DNA of 13,130 nt from an uncultured Lacibacter sp. (GTDB lineage Bacteria; Bacteroidota; Bacteroidia; Chitinophagales; Chitinophagaceae): positions 1 through 13,130 of the forward strand of contig NZ_CAMLGT010000087.1 of the NCBI RefSeq assembly GCF_946479605.1. Direction: 5' to 3'. Numbering within the stretch: position 1 is the stretch's first letter; each line of letters starts with the position of its first letter. Both the position numbers and the translations under genes were made by a program. Below are positions 5,730 through 12,541 of this stretch, in pieces. Under the pieces are notes generated by a model that did not search any database, had not been told where the DNA came from, and worked only from the letters and a program-made list of their open reading frames with translations.

Positions 5730-6314
5730 ATGAGCGAACAGATCAAACAGGTTATTCTTGATTCCATTGCTGTAAAACAGCAACTCCTCAACGATGAAAC
5801 GGTAATTGCAAAGCTGGATGCTATCAGCAACATGATTGTTGATGCATTCCGCAACGGAAAAAAAGTTCTCTTCTGTGGAAATGGTGGCAGCGCTGCCGAT
5901 GCACAGCATTTAGCAGCAGAATTCAGCGGTCGTTTTTACCTCGATCGTGAAGCATTGCCCGCCGAAGCGTTACATGTAAATACATCGTATCTAACAGCCA
6001 TTGCCAACGATTATAGTTTTGAAGTGGCGTATGCCCGTTTGGTGAAAGGCATTGGTCATACAGGTGATGTGCTGGTTGGTTTATCAACCTCAGGCAATTC
6101 GCCCAACATCATTGAAGCATTTAAAGCAGCGAAGGAAAAAGGAATGATCACCATTGGTTTTACCGGCGAAACCGGTGGACAGTTGAAACCGTTGAGCGAT
6201 CACCTGTTCAATGTGCCATCAAAAATAACTCCACGCATACAGGAAAGCCATATTATGCTGGGGCATATCATTTGTCAACTGGTGGAAGAACGTTATTTCG
6301 CTGCAAAAAGCTAA
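5730..6314 (+). CDS. gmhA: D-sedoheptulose-7-phosphate isomerase (phosphoheptose isomerase)
   Basis: 194 residues, the usual length for GmhA. It converts sedoheptulose 7-phosphate to D-glycero-D-manno-heptose 7-phosphate, the first step to nucleotide-activated heptose for LPS core or other glycans, in the cytoplasm. It is a single SIS domain: FCGNGGSAADAQHLAAEFSGRF (48-69), LSTSGNSPN (118-126) and RIQESHIMLGHIICQ (169-183). The zinc/active-site residues known for E. coli GmhA are all present at matching positions: H60, E64, Q171 and H179. I chose the ATG at 5730 (MSEQIKQ) because an upstream extension to 5697 would read through the promoter box and lacks family support. The GmhB-like gene begins 3 bases after its stop, so the two form an operon. 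Confidence 0.92.
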   Translation: MSEQIKQVILDSIAVKQQLLNDETVIAKLDAISNMIVDAFRNGKKVLFCGNGGSAADAQHLAAEFSGRFYLDREALPAEALHVNTSYLTAIANDYSFEVAYARLVKGIGHTGDVLVGLSTSGNSPNIIEAFKAAKEKGMITIGFTGETGGQLKPLSDHLFNVPSKITPRIQESHIMLGHIICQLVEERYFAAKS

Positions 6315-6317
6315 GCT

Positions 6318-6938
6318 ATGATCCATACAACATTGCCAACAAATCATCCTGCAAATACAGCTTATTTCATGCCCATGCCGCACAAAGAATTACCGCTTAT
6401 AGATAAAGACTGGACCTTATTTCTCGACCGTGATGGAGTGATCAATCGTGATGTGGTGGCCGATTATATCAAAAACTGGAATGAATTTCATTTCATGGAC
6501 GGTGTGCTGGAAGCCATCAAACTATTAGCGGAATTATTTCCACGCATCTTTATTGTTACCAACCAGGCAGGAGTAGGTAAGAAATTAATGACACTGGAAG
6601 ACTTACAGGATATTCATACAAACATGCTGCAGGAGGTTACTTCAAACGGTGGCCGTATTGATAAAATTTATTTCTGTCCTGAAACAGATAATAAACACAT
6701 CAACCGCAAGCCTAATCCCGGTATGGCTTATCAGGCCAGGCAGGATTTTCCCGCTGTTGATTTCAGTAAGTCAATTATGGTGGGTAATATGCCCAATGAT
6801 ATGTGGTTTGGCCGTAAGATTGGTGCTTTTACTGTTTATCTTCCTACAAGACCCGAAGAGAACCCCGACCCATCAACGGTGGATGCACACTATAAAGATT
6901 TGTTAGCATTTGCCACTGCCCTCAGCAGCAAAGCTTAA
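6318..6938 (+). CDS. HAD-IIIA phosphatase, GmhB-like (heptose bisphosphate phosphatase)
   Basis: 206 residues. HAD motif I is FLDRDGVIN (35-43: nucleophile D37, acid D39), motif II IVTNQAGVGK (79-88), motif III RKP (130-132, K131), and motif IV MVGNMPNDMWFGRKIG (154-169). Canonical GmhB removes the 7-phosphate from heptose 1,7-bisphosphate. Coupling to gmhA (3-base gap) strongly suggests that role. Two oddities: the zinc-binding Cys/His loop of typical GmhB is absent (only C120 remains, in YFCPETDNK), and the first acidic residue of motif IV is Asn157 instead of Asp. The N-terminal 30 residues before the HAD fold are variable, and starts at Met18 or Met20 are possible. A related HAD-III phosphatase with another substrate cannot be excluded. 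Confidence 0.75.
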   Translation: MIHTTLPTNHPANTAYFMPMPHKELPLIDKDWTLFLDRDGVINRDVVADYIKNWNEFHFMDGVLEAIKLLAELFPRIFIVTNQAGVGKKLMTLEDLQDIHTNMLQEVTSNGGRIDKIYFCPETDNKHINRKPNPGMAYQARQDFPAVDFSKSIMVGNMPNDMWFGRKIGAFTVYLPTRPEENPDPSTVDAHYKDLLAFATALSSKA

Positions 6939-6945
6939 AACACAA

Positions 6946-6953
6946 TAATTTTG
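6946..6953 (+). promoter_or_regulatory. -7 box upstream of the exported-protein gene
   Basis: TAATTTTG fits TAnnTTTG and would start transcription near 6958-6960, 16-18 bases before the ATG at 6976. No convincing -33 element is visible, so it may be weak. Confidence 0.4.
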
Positions 6954-6975
6954 TCCTGAATCAGTTAATACGTTG

Positions 6976-7977
6976 ATGCAAAAACTGTTTACCCTTTTCT
7001 GTCTTTCGTTTGTACTTGTTGCTTCAGCACAACAACTTACTCCTGCTGAGTTAAAGCAATTCAAGCTTCGTGAAGATTCACTCAAGCGTTATGGTTACGA
7101 CATCGTACGTGGCAAAGATGCGGCAGTACGTTTCCGCAGCGACAGCAATTTCACCCGCATATTGGTTCGGGCACTCATCCAGGATAAATCATTTCAGTTT
7201 CCGTTTGATTCGTTAAAAACCATTTCAAAAGTTTACAGCCCCGATAGCTCCTTCCGCATTTTCACCTGGCAGGTGGTAAGAGATGATGATTATTGCAGGC
7301 AAAAAGGGTTTATTCAAATGCGAAATGCAACAGGAAAAGAAAAATTTATTCCACTTCGTGATGCCGATCAGTTTATTACAAATGATGTGGATACCGTTGC
7401 CAGCAACATGTGGTGGATCGGCGCAGTGTACTATCGTATTCTTGAAAAAGAACATAACGGACGTAAATTCTATACACTTTTTGGTTACGATGAAAATGAT
7501 TCACGCACTACAAAAAAATGGCTGGATGTAATGTGGTTTGATGATAATGGAGCACCCATGTTTGGAAAACCGGCTGCTTTTTCGTTTGATAATGATTCAA
7601 TACCAAAACCTGCCATCAACCGCTTTTTGATGGAGTATAAAAAAGATGCCCGTGCAAGAGTGCAGTACGATGAAGAACTGGATATGATCATTTTTGATCA
7701 TCTTATTTCAGAAACAAATGAACCCGGCAAACGTTACACCTTAATTCCCGATGGTGATTACGAAGGATTTAAATGGACAAACGGACAGTGGGTGCATATT
7801 GATAAAGTGTTCGACTTTAAACTGAAAGATGGAGAAGCGCCGATACCTGAAGCAATTGAGTTTACCAATCGTTTGAAATACGGGGAAGTACCAGAAGAAC
7901 CTGCGCCTGTAAAACAAACTACTCCCAAAAAACCGGCACCTAAACCACCGGTGAAAAAGAAAACAGGCGGCAATTAA
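6976..7977 (+). CDS. Conserved-looking exported protein of unknown function
   Basis: 333 residues from the ATG at 6976; an in-frame TTG directly before it would add one residue. A Sec signal peptide is clear: MQKLFTLFCLSFVLVASAQQ, with cleavage likely after ASA, so the protein is periplasmic or otherwise outside the cytoplasm. The mature part has an aromatic-rich core with NMWWIGAVYYRIL (about 142-154), FYTLFGYDENDSRTTKKWLD (about 165-184) and MWFDDNGAPMFG (about 186-197), which I remember as a recurring pattern in Bacteroidota hypothetical proteins but cannot tie to a function. The last 25 or so residues are a proline/lysine-rich, probably disordered tail. It has no obvious catalytic motif. 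It converges on the next gene, and their stop codons share TTAA. Confidence 0.8.
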   Translation: MQKLFTLFCLSFVLVASAQQLTPAELKQFKLREDSLKRYGYDIVRGKDAAVRFRSDSNFTRILVRALIQDKSFQFPFDSLKTISKVYSPDSSFRIFTWQVVRDDDYCRQKGFIQMRNATGKEKFIPLRDADQFITNDVDTVASNMWWIGAVYYRILEKEHNGRKFYTLFGYDENDSRTTKKWLDVMWFDDNGAPMFGKPAAFSFDNDSIPKPAINRFLMEYKKDARARVQYDEELDMIIFDHLISETNEPGKRYTLIPDGDYEGFKWTNGQWVHIDKVFDFKLKDGEAPIPEAIEFTNRLKYGEVPEEPAPVKQTTPKKPAPKPPVKKKTGGN

Positions 7978-8399
7978 TTTTTACCTTTCTTCTTTTTTGA
8001 TGTTGATGTTTTAGGCCGGTTGTTGAGCTGTTGCAATAAAGAATCATGAACAGGTATATTCATTTGCAGATCCTGTTTCTTTATCCAGATAGTGATGCTC
8101 CTGTGTACAGATGGATTTTGTTTCAATTCAACAGCCACCACAACAGAATCGTCAGCAAAGTCCCAATCTATCCATATACTATTGCCCTGCAGTTTGCCAT
8201 TACTCACTTTAAAGCTTAGTTGCTCTTGTGTAAGTGGGATGTATTTTCCATTGCTGAGTTTTGCATCCACATTAATATAATTCCACGATCCTTTTTTTAA
8301 ACTGTCGGTGTACAGGTTAAAAAAAAGACTGTCGATCTTCTGTGCTTTTACAAGAGCAGATACTGTAATAAAAAAAAGTAGAAAATAAACTTGCTTCAA
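7974..8399 (-). CDS. Small exported protein of unknown function
   Basis: 141 residues if translated from the TTG at 8399, giving a textbook signal peptide (initiator-KQVYFLLFFITVSALVKAQ). The frame continues up to an ATG at 8477 (167 residues), but that adds 26 unstructured residues in front of the signal peptide and overlaps a likely promoter box (8417-8425), so I prefer the shorter form. The mature protein looks beta-rich: NYINVDAKLSNGKYIPLT, WIDWDFADDSVVVAVELKQ and SITIWIKKQ suggest an Ig-like or similar sandwich. It ends in a basic tail (TSTSKKKKGKN). I recognise no family. It converges with the preceding exported protein, sharing 4 bases at the stops. Both have basic, lysine-rich C-termini, which hints at related roles but proves nothing. 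Confidence 0.65.
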   Translation of the reverse strand: MKQVYFLLFFITVSALVKAQKIDSLFFNLYTDSLKKGSWNYINVDAKLSNGKYIPLTQEQLSFKVSNGKLQGNSIWIDWDFADDSVVVAVELKQNPSVHRSITIWIKKQDLQMNIPVHDSLLQQLNNRPKTSTSKKKKGKN

Positions 8400-8416
8400 A
8401 GCTGTTGATTTATCCT

Positions 8417-8425
8417 GCAAAGATT
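8417..8425 (-). promoter_or_regulatory. Near-consensus -7 box for the minus-strand exported protein
   Basis: On the minus strand, AATCTTTGC differs from TAnnTTTGC at one base. Transcription would start near 8412, about 13 bases before the TTG at 8399, which supports that start over the ATG at 8477. Confidence 0.35.
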
Positions 8426-8511
8426 GCGATTCTTTTGCAGAGGTTGGCCGGGCGATAAATTTTAACAATGTCAGCATCCTGTAGTAATTTCAAGGATATA
8501 AACAAGATCGT

Positions 8512-9141
8512 ATGAAAGTAGTTGTATTTGGTGCAACCGGCCAGGTGGGTGTGCAGGTGGTAAAGCAGGCATTATGGCGTGGTTATCATGTAAAAGCATT
8601 TGGCCGTAATGTACATGAGCTGAACATTGATGATGAGAAACTTGAAAAAATAAAAGGTGCATTGTTTGATGAGGGAGATGTGTTGGCTGCACTGCAAGGT
8701 TGCGATGTAGTGATCAGTGTAATTGGTGGTGCTTTTGATGGTACAGACAAGGCCCGGTCGCTTGGTATGAAAACAATTGTAGCGCAAATGCCCAAGGCAG
8801 GTATCAACCGCATAGTAGCGTTGGGCAATATGAGCATTTTGAATTTTGATGAGCATTCGTTGATCATTGATCAGAAAAATTATCCCGAAGAATATTTACC
8901 TGTGGGTAATGAGCACCGCAAAGCATTTGAGCATTTGAAAAATTCTGATCTTAACTGGACATTTCTATGCAGCCCAGATATTATCAACGAAGGCCCGACC
9001 GGTAATTATATCGTCGCAAAAGATTATCCGCCAAAACCAAATAAAAACCATGTAAATGCAGGTGATCTTGCTCAATTCATGCTTAATGAAGCAGAGCGGA
9101 ATGAATTTGTAAAATGCCGGGTTGGTATTTCAGCGTCGTGA
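8512..9141 (+). CDS. NAD(P)-binding atypical SDR-family protein
   Basis: 209 residues. The N-terminus is a Rossmann fold with the glycine-rich loop VFGATGQVG (5-13, GxxGxxG), preceded by MKVVV and followed by a short helix and AFGRN, where the Arg may favour NADP. Further marks are DVVISVIGG (about 65-73) and the NmrA/biliverdin-reductase-B-like pattern INRIVALGNMSIL (about 99-111). DLNWTFLCSPDIINEGPTGNY (about 145-165) fits the substrate-side wall of that group. The catalytic YxxxK of classical SDRs is not evident, as is usual in this atypical branch. Substrate is unknown; likely roles are a small-molecule reductase or a redox sensor. It stands alone, divergent from the exported-protein gene, with an inverted-repeat element starting 2 bases after its stop. 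Confidence 0.82.
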   Translation: MKVVVFGATGQVGVQVVKQALWRGYHVKAFGRNVHELNIDDEKLEKIKGALFDEGDVLAALQGCDVVISVIGGAFDGTDKARSLGMKTIVAQMPKAGINRIVALGNMSILNFDEHSLIIDQKNYPEEYLPVGNEHRKAFEHLKNSDLNWTFLCSPDIINEGPTGNYIVAKDYPPKPNKNHVNAGDLAQFMLNEAERNEFVKCRVGISAS

Positions 9142-9142
9142 G

Positions 9143-9278
9143 TTTTGCCACAAAGCCACGAAGACAGAAAGAAGCACAAAGAAAGATGACGAAATAAATA
9201 CTCAATAAAATACTGTCGCATCTGCTATCATAACACAGCATCATTCATCCTTTGTGCCTTAGCGTCTTTGTGGCAAAA
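9143..9278. repeat. Inverted-repeat element between convergent genes
   Basis: A 136-bp element with 29-nt arms (9143-9171 and 9250-9278) that match at 24 of 29 ungapped positions, the outer 13 perfectly (TTTTGCCACAAAG). The 78-base centre has no open reading frame I can support. It fills almost the entire gap between the SDR stop (9141) and the SpoU stop (9281). The CACAAAG/CACGAAGAC wording is like dispersed intergenic repeats I recall in several environmental bacteria. As RNA it would form a long hairpin and could stop transcription from both sides. Confidence 0.75.
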
Positions 9279-9280
9279 GC

Positions 9281-10018
9281 TTATCCTCTTTTCAACTCCC
9301 ACAAAAAGATGCTTGTGGCAATCGCTGCATTCAACGATTCTGCTTCGCCAAAACGTGGAATCATCAGTTTGTTGCTGAGTGTGGCAAGCACATCGGGCCT
9401 GATGCCGTTCGATTCATTGCCAATAACAAGAATACCAGCTGCGGGAAAGCGAAATGAAGCAAGCTCCTCTCCTCCTAAAACAGCACCGGCAACCGTTACC
9501 TGTTGTTGCGACAGGAACGATGGTAATTCTTTTTCAAACATCTTCACCCGCATAATACTGCCCATGGTTGACTGCACCACTTTGGGATTGTAAATATCAG
9601 CACAATCAGGTGAGCAAATGATCTGTTGAATGCCGAACCAATCGGCCAGCCGGATGATGGTGCCCATATTGCCGGGATCACGAATGCCATCAAGCGCCAA
9701 GGCCCAGCTGTTTACTGGTTGTTGAAATTCTTCCGGGGTAAAATAACGCAGTACCGCCAATGCCTGGTTAGGCGTTTGCAGTTGGGAAATACGGGCCAGC
9801 TCATCTTCTGTTACCTGCTGATGCTGCTCTATTGCCGTGGCCGCAGGATGTTGTTGAAAAAAGGTATCAGTGGCGTATAAGCGAACGATCTGCGATGGAT
9901 AATGCATGATCAGCTCAGCCACCATCTTGCTTCCTTCCAGTAAAAAAAGGCCTTCTTCATCCCTTCTTTTTTTATGGCCTAAACTTTGGATATATTTGAT
10001 TTCATTTTTACTGAGCAT
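9281..10018 (-). CDS. SpoU/TrmH-family RNA 2'-O-methyltransferase
   Basis: 245 residues, complete. It should transfer a methyl group from S-adenosylmethionine to a ribose 2'-OH in rRNA or tRNA. The N-terminal substrate-binding part (LLEGSKMVAEL, 26-36) is followed by the SPOUT knot with all three SpoU motifs. Motif 1 is LDGIRDPGNMGTIIRLADWFG (109-129), with N117 and R123. Motif 2 is VIGNESNGI (198-206), with E202. Motif 3 is IPRFGEAESLNAAIATSIFLW (220-240), with the SLN at 228-230. The target nucleotide cannot be read from the sequence. The start ATG (10018) is only 13 bases from the divergent tamL start. The stop abuts the inverted-repeat element. Confidence 0.92.
   Translation of the reverse strand: MLSKNEIKYIQSLGHKKRRDEEGLFLLEGSKMVAELIMHYPSQIVRLYATDTFFQQHPAATAIEQHQQVTEDELARISQLQTPNQALAVLRYFTPEEFQQPVNSWALALDGIRDPGNMGTIIRLADWFGIQQIICSPDCADIYNPKVVQSTMGSIMRVKMFEKELPSFLSQQQVTVAGAVLGGEELASFRFPAAGILVIGNESNGIRPDVLATLSNKLMIPRFGEAESLNAAIATSIFLWELKRG
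9991..9998 (+). promoter_or_regulatory. -7 box for tamL, inside the divergent gene
   Basis: TATATTTG fits TAnnTTTG exactly, within codons 7-10 of the divergent methyltransferase gene. Transcription would start near 10004, leaving a leader of about 28 bases. No clear -33 element is seen. Confidence 0.45.
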
Positions 10019-10031
10019 CGATCATTATTTT

Positions 10032-12536
10032 ATGAGTTTCACCAGGGCCGCCACTACCATACTTACCGGTTTTTTAGTATTGCAATTGCTATCCTCTTGC
10101 GGCGTCCTTAAGTTAACCACTCCTACAAGGCGACAGTACACCAAAGTAAAGAAATATCCAAAAGATAAACCCTTTGTTTATACCAATGAGATAAAGGTGG
10201 TGAATAATAAACTCAGTAAGGATTCACTCACTTTGCTGGAAGATGGCCTTGAAACACAGCTTGATGACAGTATGCGGCTCACTGTAAAACAAAGCTGGAT
10301 TGTATTAAAACGATTGGAACAACCAGCAGCTTTTGATACAACCTATGCCAACCAGAGTGCCCGTAACATGGAGATCTATCTGCAGACAATGGGTTATTTC
10401 AACGGAAAGGTTACAGTTGATACTGTTCTTGATTCCATTTACCGAAACAACCCCGACCGTTTGCAAAAACGTGTAGCCACAAAATTTACTGTAAATACCG
10501 GGCCTGTTTTCCGTATTGATTCGATTGCCCTCATTCCAAACGATTCAAACCGTGTTCAGATAAATCCCATAAGGGAACTCACCATTCAACACAACAGTCA
10601 GAGTTACCTGAAAAAAGGAATGGCCTTTAGTGAAGAACTGATATCACTGGAAATGAACCGGCTGATTGAATTGTACAGGAATAATGGTTATTATAACATG
10701 ACCCGTGATGCGATCTATGCAGATGTTGATACTGTTTTTCTTGCGCTGCTCGATCCTACACTGGGCTTTGATCCGATCCGCCAGTTTGAAGTGTTCCAGG
10801 AAGCAATGGAGCGAAGAAAAAATCCATTGATCAATGTGTACATACGCACCAAACCCAATTTGAAAGATTCTATTTTCCGACAGTATTACAACCGCAATAT
10901 TGTGGTATATCCAGAATACAAAGGCGGTGAGATCGTCGATTCAGTGAAGTATATTGATAGTGTGCGGAACAACATTACGGTGCGTTTCCAGGAAGGAAAA
11001 TTTAAACCTGCTTTTATTCGCCGTAACCTCCGTTTACGGACCGATAGCCTGTTCAGTTCATTAAAAGTGAACCAAACAGCTGATGAATTAAATAAGCTGA
11101 ATGTATGGCAGGTCATCAGGATTCAACCAAAGATCGCTGTTGATGATTCCTTCTCTATTGATTATGATCTTTTCCTGATACCCTACAAGCGGTTTACTTT
11201 CAGTACAAACGTGGAAAGTGTGTTTAACCAGGTGCAATCGGCATTGGCAACGGCCGGCAACCTTGTTGGTTTTGGTGTAAACTTTGGTTTGCAGGACCGG
11301 AATATTGCCAAGCAGGGCATACAGATGAATAACAGTGTGCGGGCAGGTATTGAACTGGGTCTTCCTCCTATCAATTCGGGTTTGCAGGCAACAGAATTAA
11401 CCTTTAGCAACTCGCTTACTTCGCCACGTATTCCATCCTGGTTGTTTACACGTAAAAGCAGACGATGGTTGAACCGTAAAACATTCCTTACGTCTTCCGT
11501 TTCATTTATTGACAGGAACATCAATCAAAATGGTTTGTTTGCATTAACCACCGTCAGCTCAACATTTGGCTGGCAATTTCAAACGCCACGAAATGCTATC
11601 TGGCGTTTAAGCCCCGTAAATATTGAGTATGTAAAACTGTACGATATCTCTCAATCATTCCAGGAACAGCTGAACAGTAATGTGTTTCTGCGTAACTCCT
11701 TTAACCAGGGGTTTGTATTGGGCAATGTGAATGCTAACTTTACCAAGCGATTTCAAAACAAGCATAGACTGAATCATCTGTCAGCCTTTCGTGTAAACTT
11801 TGAGGAATCAGGTGCATTGTTTGGTCGCCTCAAAAAAGTGATTCCTCTTTTTGATAAGGAATTGTTTGAGTATGTAAAGGCAGATGCAGAATACAAATAC
11901 CAGATATTGCGCCCAGGGACAAACTTAGAGCGTTGGGTATTTCGTGGAGCCATTGGCACCGGTTATTTGTATGATAACGACACCTCCAGTATGCCTTTCT
12001 TTAAACAGTTCGCAGGCGGCGGACCCAACAGTATGCGTGCATGGCCATTGCGAAGTATTGGTCCTGGTGCAAGTGTGGCCGATATACGTACAGGGCGTAA
12101 CCAGTTTTTCAGTCGCTCTGGCGATATGATGATTGAAGCAAATGCAGAATACCGTTATAATATTTTAAGTATCTGGCCAAATACATTGATCCTGCGTGGA
12201 GCATTGTTTACCGATATTGGTAATGTGTGGAACTTCCGTAACAAAAGCAATATTGGTAACGATACAGTTGTGTTTAAGTTGAAGAATCTTTACCGTGATA
12301 TGAGTGTGAGTGTGGGCACAGGTTTTCGTCTTGATTTTGTAGGCCTTTTCCTTATACGTGTTGATATTGGTTACCGTTTAAAGAATCCTGCTTATCCTTA
12401 TGTGGATGTGAATGACGGATGGCGTGTACCGAAAGTTAGTTTCAGTAATCTCTTTGGCCGATCCGATGCAAGCCGCAACTGGCGTTATGAAAACATTAAT
12501 ATCTCTTTGGGTATTGGTTATCCGTTCCAATGGTAA
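10032..12536 (+). CDS. tamL: TamL, lipid-anchored TamA/BamA-family outer-membrane protein
   Basis: 834 residues from the ATG at 10032. The open frame reaches back to 9906, but only the 10032 start gives a lipoprotein signal peptide, with lipobox LSSC and Cys23. Residues about 45-380 form the POTRA-type periplasmic region, including NAEx-like stretches such as NGYYNMTRDAIYADVDTVFL. The remaining half is a 16-stranded Omp85 barrel, containing FAGGGPNSMRAWPLRSIGPG (about 657-676), the equivalent of the Omp85 lid-lock loop motif. It ends in an aromatic residue in a beta-signal-like LGIGYPFQW. TamL proteins in Bacteroidota replace TamA and, with TamB, assist outer-membrane assembly or lipid transport. 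tamB is not in this window. The gene is divergent from the methyltransferase and convergent with truB 5 bases away. Confidence 0.9.
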   Translation: MSFTRAATTILTGFLVLQLLSSCGVLKLTTPTRRQYTKVKKYPKDKPFVYTNEIKVVNNKLSKDSLTLLEDGLETQLDDSMRLTVKQSWIVLKRLEQPAAFDTTYANQSARNMEIYLQTMGYFNGKVTVDTVLDSIYRNNPDRLQKRVATKFTVNTGPVFRIDSIALIPNDSNRVQINPIRELTIQHNSQSYLKKGMAFSEELISLEMNRLIELYRNNGYYNMTRDAIYADVDTVFLALLDPTLGFDPIRQFEVFQEAMERRKNPLINVYIRTKPNLKDSIFRQYYNRNIVVYPEYKGGEIVDSVKYIDSVRNNITVRFQEGKFKPAFIRRNLRLRTDSLFSSLKVNQTADELNKLNVWQVIRIQPKIAVDDSFSIDYDLFLIPYKRFTFSTNVESVFNQVQSALATAGNLVGFGVNFGLQDRNIAKQGIQMNNSVRAGIELGLPPINSGLQATELTFSNSLTSPRIPSWLFTRKSRRWLNRKTFLTSSVSFIDRNINQNGLFALTTVSSTFGWQFQTPRNAIWRLSPVNIEYVKLYDISQSFQEQLNSNVFLRNSFNQGFVLGNVNANFTKRFQNKHRLNHLSAFRVNFEESGALFGRLKKVIPLFDKELFEYVKADAEYKYQILRPGTNLERWVFRGAIGTGYLYDNDTSSMPFFKQFAGGGPNSMRAWPLRSIGPGASVADIRTGRNQFFSRSGDMMIEANAEYRYNILSIWPNTLILRGALFTDIGNVWNFRNKSNIGNDTVVFKLKNLYRDMSVSVGTGFRLDFVGLFLIRVDIGYRLKNPAYPYVDVNDGWRVPKVSFSNLFGRSDASRNWRYENINISLGIGYPFQW

Positions 12537-12541
12537 TGATC

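Noticed and set aside
8400..8477. ATG at 8477 as start of the minus-strand exported protein
   Set aside because: It would put 26 extra residues before a complete signal peptide and would cover a likely promoter box; kept only as an alternative.
8572..8867. Minus-strand open frames of 93-94 codons inside the SDR gene
   Set aside because: They are antisense shadows of a gene with clear Rossmann-fold motifs and have no recognisable protein features.
9906..10031. N-terminal extension of tamL
   Set aside because: It overlaps the divergent methyltransferase start, and only the ATG at 10032 gives a lipoprotein signal peptide with a lipobox.
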